Assembly (NCBI GenBank): GCA_934726435.1
Contig: CAKVDR010000026.1
Coordinates: forward strand, 1-7,373
Reading direction: 5' to 3'
Source of the DNA: an uncultured Eubacteriales bacterium
Lineage (GTDB): Bacteria; Bacillota; Clostridia; Oscillospirales; Acutalibacteraceae
Length of the DNA: 7,373 nt
The position numbers were made by a program, and so were the translations under genes. Positions 4,685 to 7,373 of this stretch are shown here, piece after piece (the first letter of the stretch is position 1; the number at the start of each line of letters is the position of its first letter). The notes beneath the pieces are model-generated. The model made no database searches. It worked only from the letters and a program-made list of their open reading frames with translations, and was not told where the DNA came from.

Positions 4685-5909
4685 CAAGAAGTTTAAAATT
4701 ATTTTATGTTCGGTTGCTTCGCTTGGAATCGCATTTTCAGCAACTAACTTTTACAATGTCTCTTCAGTGAATATCGAGAATCAGAAAAAAGCTAAAACCG
4801 AGCTTCAAAAAAAGTCAGAGGAACTAAGAAAAGATCTTATAGAAGCTCGGAAAAACATAAATGAAGAAACAAAAAATAAAGAAGATATCGACAGTAAAAT
4901 CAAAGATTTGCAAGAAAAAATCGACATATCAAATAATTACATAAACCAGCTTAGTAATCAAATACTTGAGATTGAAAATCACATAACTGAAATTGAAAAA
5001 GAAATCGAGCAAAAAGCTGATCTTTTGAGAGATGCTTTAGTAATGATGTATAAAGCCGGCGATGCTTCGACTATTGACATAGTTTTGGGAGCTAAAGATT
5101 TCAGTGATTTTCTTGAAAAAACCGATATTGTTAAATCCGTTAGCGATACAGTTAAAGAAATAATAGACAGTTTAAACGAAAAATCTGCTGAGCTTGAAAA
5201 AGAAAAATCTAACATTGATGAAATCAAAAAACAGCAAGAAGAAGAAAATATTACTTTGGAAAAGAATCGTGGCGAGCTGCAAGTCTTGTTTAGTGAGAGC
5301 GAAGAGCTTATTTCGCAGTATAAAAACTCAGAAGAGAAAACTAAGCAGCAAATTGGCGAAAATGAAGCTGCAATAAAAGCTGCAGACGACGAAATCAGAA
5401 AATATTACGAAGAACAGCGCAGAAGAGAGCAAGAAGAGCTTGCAAGAAGAAAACAAAGGAACACAAATCTTGGGTTTGCACTTGGTACGGCTTCGAAAAT
5501 TGTTAACCAAGGAAGTTTCATTTGGCCTGTTCCAGGTTTTAGCCGCATAAGCTCAGGCTTTAATGACACTGAAGGCAGAAGAAGTATGCACGGCGCAATA
5601 GATATTGCTGGAAGTGGAGGACGACCAATTTACGGTGCAAATGTTGTTGCTTCAGGCGCGGGAACTGTTATAAGCACTATCCACAGTAATATGGGTTATG
5701 GCAACAATGTTGTTATTGACCACGGAAACGGAGTATCGACAAGATATTCTCACCTTAGCGCTATTGCAGTTTCAAAAGGCCAAAAAGTTTCTCGCGGGCA
5801 GGTTGTAGGTCAAGTTGGAAGCACAGGTTTTTCTACTGGCCCGCATCTTGACTTTACTTTCATGGTTAATGGAGTAAAACATAATCCGTTAAATTACGTT
5901 AGACCTTAA
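4674..5909 (+). CDS. EnvC/PcsB-like coiled-coil protein with C-terminal M23 (LytM) domain
   Basis: This is the likely extracellular effector of FtsEX, cutting peptidoglycan or activating a cutter at the septum. The 411 residues have an N-terminal signal or anchor segment (about 8-25). Two long coiled coils (about 36-120 and 160-260) flank a hinge-like region, LLRDALVMMYKAGDASTIDIVLGAKDFSDF split across 117-146, typical of EnvC and PcsB. A charged Arg/Glu linker (244-262) leads to an M23 domain (about 282-408). Expected M23 residues are present: HGAID with H306 and D310, YSHL with H360, and GPH with H391, using the same 31-residue spacing as H260-H291 in S. aureus LytM. The last motif reads HLD, so D393 replaces the zinc-ligand His of HxH (H293 in LytM). 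It may be a weak or inactive enzyme, as with E. coli EnvC, or may use Asp as ligand. The TTG start and the 11-bp overlap with ftsX support coupled synthesis. Confidence 0.92.
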   Translation: MINNKKFKIILCSVASLGIAFSATNFYNVSSVNIENQKKAKTELQKKSEELRKDLIEARKNINEETKNKEDIDSKIKDLQEKIDISNNYINQLSNQILEIENHITEIEKEIEQKADLLRDALVMMYKAGDASTIDIVLGAKDFSDFLEKTDIVKSVSDTVKEIIDSLNEKSAELEKEKSNIDEIKKQQEEENITLEKNRGELQVLFSESEELISQYKNSEEKTKQQIGENEAAIKAADDEIRKYYEEQRRREQEELARRKQRNTNLGFALGTASKIVNQGSFIWPVPGFSRISSGFNDTEGRRSMHGAIDIAGSGGRPIYGANVVASGAGTVISTIHSNMGYGNNVVIDHGNGVSTRYSHLSAIAVSKGQKVSRGQVVGQVGSTGFSTGPHLDFTFMVNGVKHNPLNYVRP

Positions 5910-5930
5910 AACTTTACATATTTTATCTGA

Positions 5931-5957
5931 ATCCTGTAGCTCTTTTCGCTGCAGGAT
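5931..5957 (+). other. Hairpin in the gap before the S41-like gene
   Basis: ATCCTGTAGC (5931-5940) pairs with GCTGCAGGAT (5948-5957), 10 pairs with one T-G, around a 7-base loop. No T-run follows on either strand, so it is not a standard terminator. It could be an RNA-processing or stability element between the M23 and S41-like parts of the transcript. A weak -10-like TATTAT (5966-5971) follows but has no convincing -35 box. Confidence 0.45.
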
Positions 5958-6011
5958 AAAAGTGTTATTATACAGGGGTATAGCCTTAAAAAAGAGTGAA
6001 GGAGAATTTTT

Positions 6012-6947
6012 ATGAAAATAAAAAATAGAAAAATATCTTTAGGAACGGGTTTGGCTGTACTCTTTTTAACTTCCTCCGTGGTTTATTCGATTGGCTACAA
6101 AGTTGCAATGAACAAATTTAATTCAATCGTTTCAACTAACCAGGAAAAGCAAAAAATGTATGGCGACCTTAGCGAAATTGATTATAATATAAAAAATGAA
6201 TACATAGGAAATATTAACGAGCCTGAAGTTTTCGAAGGAATGTACCGTGGGTATATTTCGAAGCTCGAAGATTGCAAATTTTTTAACAAAGAAGAGTATT
6301 CCAAAGAAATTCAAAATAAAAAAAACATCCCTGCTGAAGTTTCGTGGGATGAAATCGATGGTTCTTTGGGGTATTTGCGCTGCAAATCTTTGGGGAAAGG
6401 TTCGGCAGACATTTTTATCGAAAGAATTGAATATTTTATTTCTCAGGGGATTAAAAAAATAATTGTTGATTTTCGCCTTTCTGAGCAAGGTTTGGTTGAA
6501 GAGGCTTTTAAAATTTTGCAGTATTTGCTCCCTGAGGGCGATATTGTCACTGCTGTTACGAAAAATGGCGAGAAAAAAGTTGTTTGTAAGTCAACCAGCA
6601 AAGGTATTTCGTCGCAGGTTGCAATAATAACTAGCGAAAATTGCTCGGCGGCTTCCGAATTAATCTCAAGCGCAATGAGAGATGGCCTTGGAGCTAAAAT
6701 CGTTGGGCAGAAAACAAAAGGTAATTTTTTTAGGGAAAAAATTGTGCAAACTTCCGAAAATTCTATAATACGTTTCCCGGATGCCAAATATTTCACTTCT
6801 TCGGGCAATGATTTATACAAAAAAGGCCTTGAGCCTGATCAAATTTTGGATTTACCGGAAGAGAAAAAAGAGCTTTTGAAACAAGAAAATTTATCATATG
6901 AAGAAGACGAGCAGTTTAACCTTGCGAAAAATATGTTTAGTGAGTAA
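6012..6947 (+). CDS. S41-family (C-terminal processing protease-like) protein, PDZ-less and probably inactive
   Basis: The 311-residue product has one N-terminal hydrophobic segment (about 9-29), placing the rest outside the membrane. Residues 52-100 match the CTP N-terminal helices (IDYNIKNEYIG, then FEGMYRGYISKLED). Residues about 112-280 match the S41 core: GSLGYLRC, then KKIIVDFR (148-155), VAIITSENCSAASELIS (203-219), VGQKTKG (231-237) and KGLEPDQ (271-277). The PDZ domain that normally lies between these parts is missing, with only about 20 residues in its place, so the protein is far shorter than CtpB. Ungapped alignment to E. coli Prc puts A213, N238 and E242 at the positions of S430, K455 and the conserved Gln. 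The NPGG loop after the DFR strand is also lost (SEQG). Activity is therefore unlikely. AAGGAG (5999-6004) lies 7 bases before the ATG. CTPs are known to cut wall hydrolases, so a regulatory role on the M23 protein is plausible. Confidence 0.88.
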   Translation: MKIKNRKISLGTGLAVLFLTSSVVYSIGYKVAMNKFNSIVSTNQEKQKMYGDLSEIDYNIKNEYIGNINEPEVFEGMYRGYISKLEDCKFFNKEEYSKEIQNKKNIPAEVSWDEIDGSLGYLRCKSLGKGSADIFIERIEYFISQGIKKIIVDFRLSEQGLVEEAFKILQYLLPEGDIVTAVTKNGEKKVVCKSTSKGISSQVAIITSENCSAASELISSAMRDGLGAKIVGQKTKGNFFREKIVQTSENSIIRFPDAKYFTSSGNDLYKKGLEPDQILDLPEEKKELLKQENLSYEEDEQFNLAKNMFSE

Positions 6948-6958
6948 GGAGGGGGCTT

Positions 6959-7373
6959 ATGCTGAAAAATCTTTTTGGCAAAATTTTAGATTTTATTTAC
7001 CCGACAAAATGCTGCATTTGCAACGAAACGATTATAAAAAGAGAAAATCAAATTTGTGAAAAATGTGAAAAAGATCTAAAAACAGATGATATAATGACTT
7101 ATATTGACATGGGCGACGGGAAAAAAATCAAGTGCTTTTCGCCTTTTGAATATTCCGGTAAAATAAAAAAATCTATTTTAAGGTTCAAATTCAAAGGATA
7201 TAAGAATTACTCAAAGTTTTTTGCTAAAGTTATGTCTAAAGGGATTACTCAAAAATTTGGTAATATTAAATTTGACTGCATAACTTACGTTCCTTTGCGT
7301 TTAGAGAGAAAAAAAAGCAGAGGCTACAATCAATCTGAATGCATAGCCTCTGATATTTCTTCGATTATTAATG
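6959..7373 (+). CDS. comF: ComF-family protein with N-terminal zinc ribbon (partial, runs off right edge)
   Basis: The first 138 codons are visible. Residues 18-21 (CCIC) and 33-36 (CEKC) form two CxxC pairs of the N-terminal double zinc ribbon. The phosphoribosyltransferase-like fold then begins: FEYSGKIKKSILRFKFKG (63-80) and ITYVPLRLERKKSRGYNQSE (108-127), matching the ComF pattern of VPLxxxRxxxRGFNQ. In Bacillus, ComFC works in DNA uptake during competence; elsewhere ComF/GntX proteins are widespread with less certain roles. The catalytic loop of the PRTase fold lies beyond the edge. The start follows the previous stop by 11 bases, and AAGGAGG (6946-6952) overlaps that stop codon, so it is co-transcribed and perhaps translationally coupled with the S41-like gene. 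The link with division genes may simply be conserved neighbourhood. Confidence 0.9.
   Translation, partial: MLKNLFGKILDFIYPTKCCICNETIIKRENQICEKCEKDLKTDDIMTYIDMGDGKKIKCFSPFEYSGKIKKSILRFKFKGYKNYSKFFAKVMSKGITQKFGNIKFDCITYVPLRLERKKSRGYNQSECIASDISSIIN

Noticed and set aside
5931..5971. Hairpin and TATTAT considered as a terminator plus promoter
   Set aside because: There is no T-run after the stem and no acceptable -35 box at 16-18 bp, so neither call is firm; only the hairpin is listed.
6645..6647. S212 as a possible catalytic serine of the S41-like protein
   Set aside because: It is one residue before the nucleophile position set by the ungapped alignment to Prc, and the Lys position is also lost, so a working dyad is unlikely, though not excluded.
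6443..6820. Minus-strand open frame of 125 codons
   Set aside because: It lies wholly inside the S41-like gene, lacks a ribosome binding site, and shows no domain; the plus-strand frame has clear family motifs.
1..7373. CRISPR arrays, tRNA or rRNA genes, insertion sequences and phage genes
   Set aside because: No regularly spaced repeats, tRNA-like folds, conserved rRNA stretches, transposase motifs or paired terminal repeats were seen.

Overview
The window comes from an AT-rich, Gram-positive-type bacterium, most likely a low-GC Firmicute of the class Clostridia. The reasons are strong AAGGAGG-type ribosome binding sites, several TTG and GTG starts, sigma-A-like promoters, U-tract hairpin terminators, and an ftsE-ftsX-M23-S41-comF gene order. 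This assignment is an inference; no rRNA or other phylogenetic marker is present.

Left part (1-1655). A membrane-anchored or exported cyclophilin-type prolyl isomerase runs off the left edge on the minus strand. A divergent intergenic region with a palindrome and hairpin separates it from two plus-strand genes of unknown function. The first encodes a secreted, lysine-rich, cysteine-containing protein. The second encodes a 118-residue cysteine-rich protein built from two copies of a roughly 50-residue unit. The second gene has its own promoter, a hairpin at the predicted mRNA 5' end, and a strong terminator.

Middle (1656-3105). An AT-rich spacer carries a promoter for a PucR/CdaR-type transcriptional regulator. 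The gap between this gene and ftsE holds a candidate promoter, a widely spaced 10-bp inverted repeat, and a strong terminator that ends only 24 bases before ftsE.

Right part (3106-7373). This is a tightly packed cell-division and cell-wall cluster. ftsE (ATPase), ftsX (membrane subunit) and a coiled-coil M23/LytM protein of the EnvC/PcsB type overlap successively by 11 bp. A small S41 (C-terminal processing protease-like) protein follows, then the start of a ComF-family gene cut by the window edge. By analogy with known FtsEX systems, the ATPase would drive a shape change in FtsX. That change would be passed to the extracellular coiled coil and so control peptidoglycan cutting at division.

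The most striking point is that the last two envelope proteins look degenerate at their active sites. The S41 protein lacks a PDZ domain and has Ala, Asn and Glu at the positions of the Ser-Lys-Gln catalytic residues. The M23 domain has HLD where the metal- and catalysis-bearing HxH is expected. The cluster may therefore be an FtsEX module whose enzyme-derived parts act as regulators or scaffolds. This is a hypothesis drawn from the sequence.
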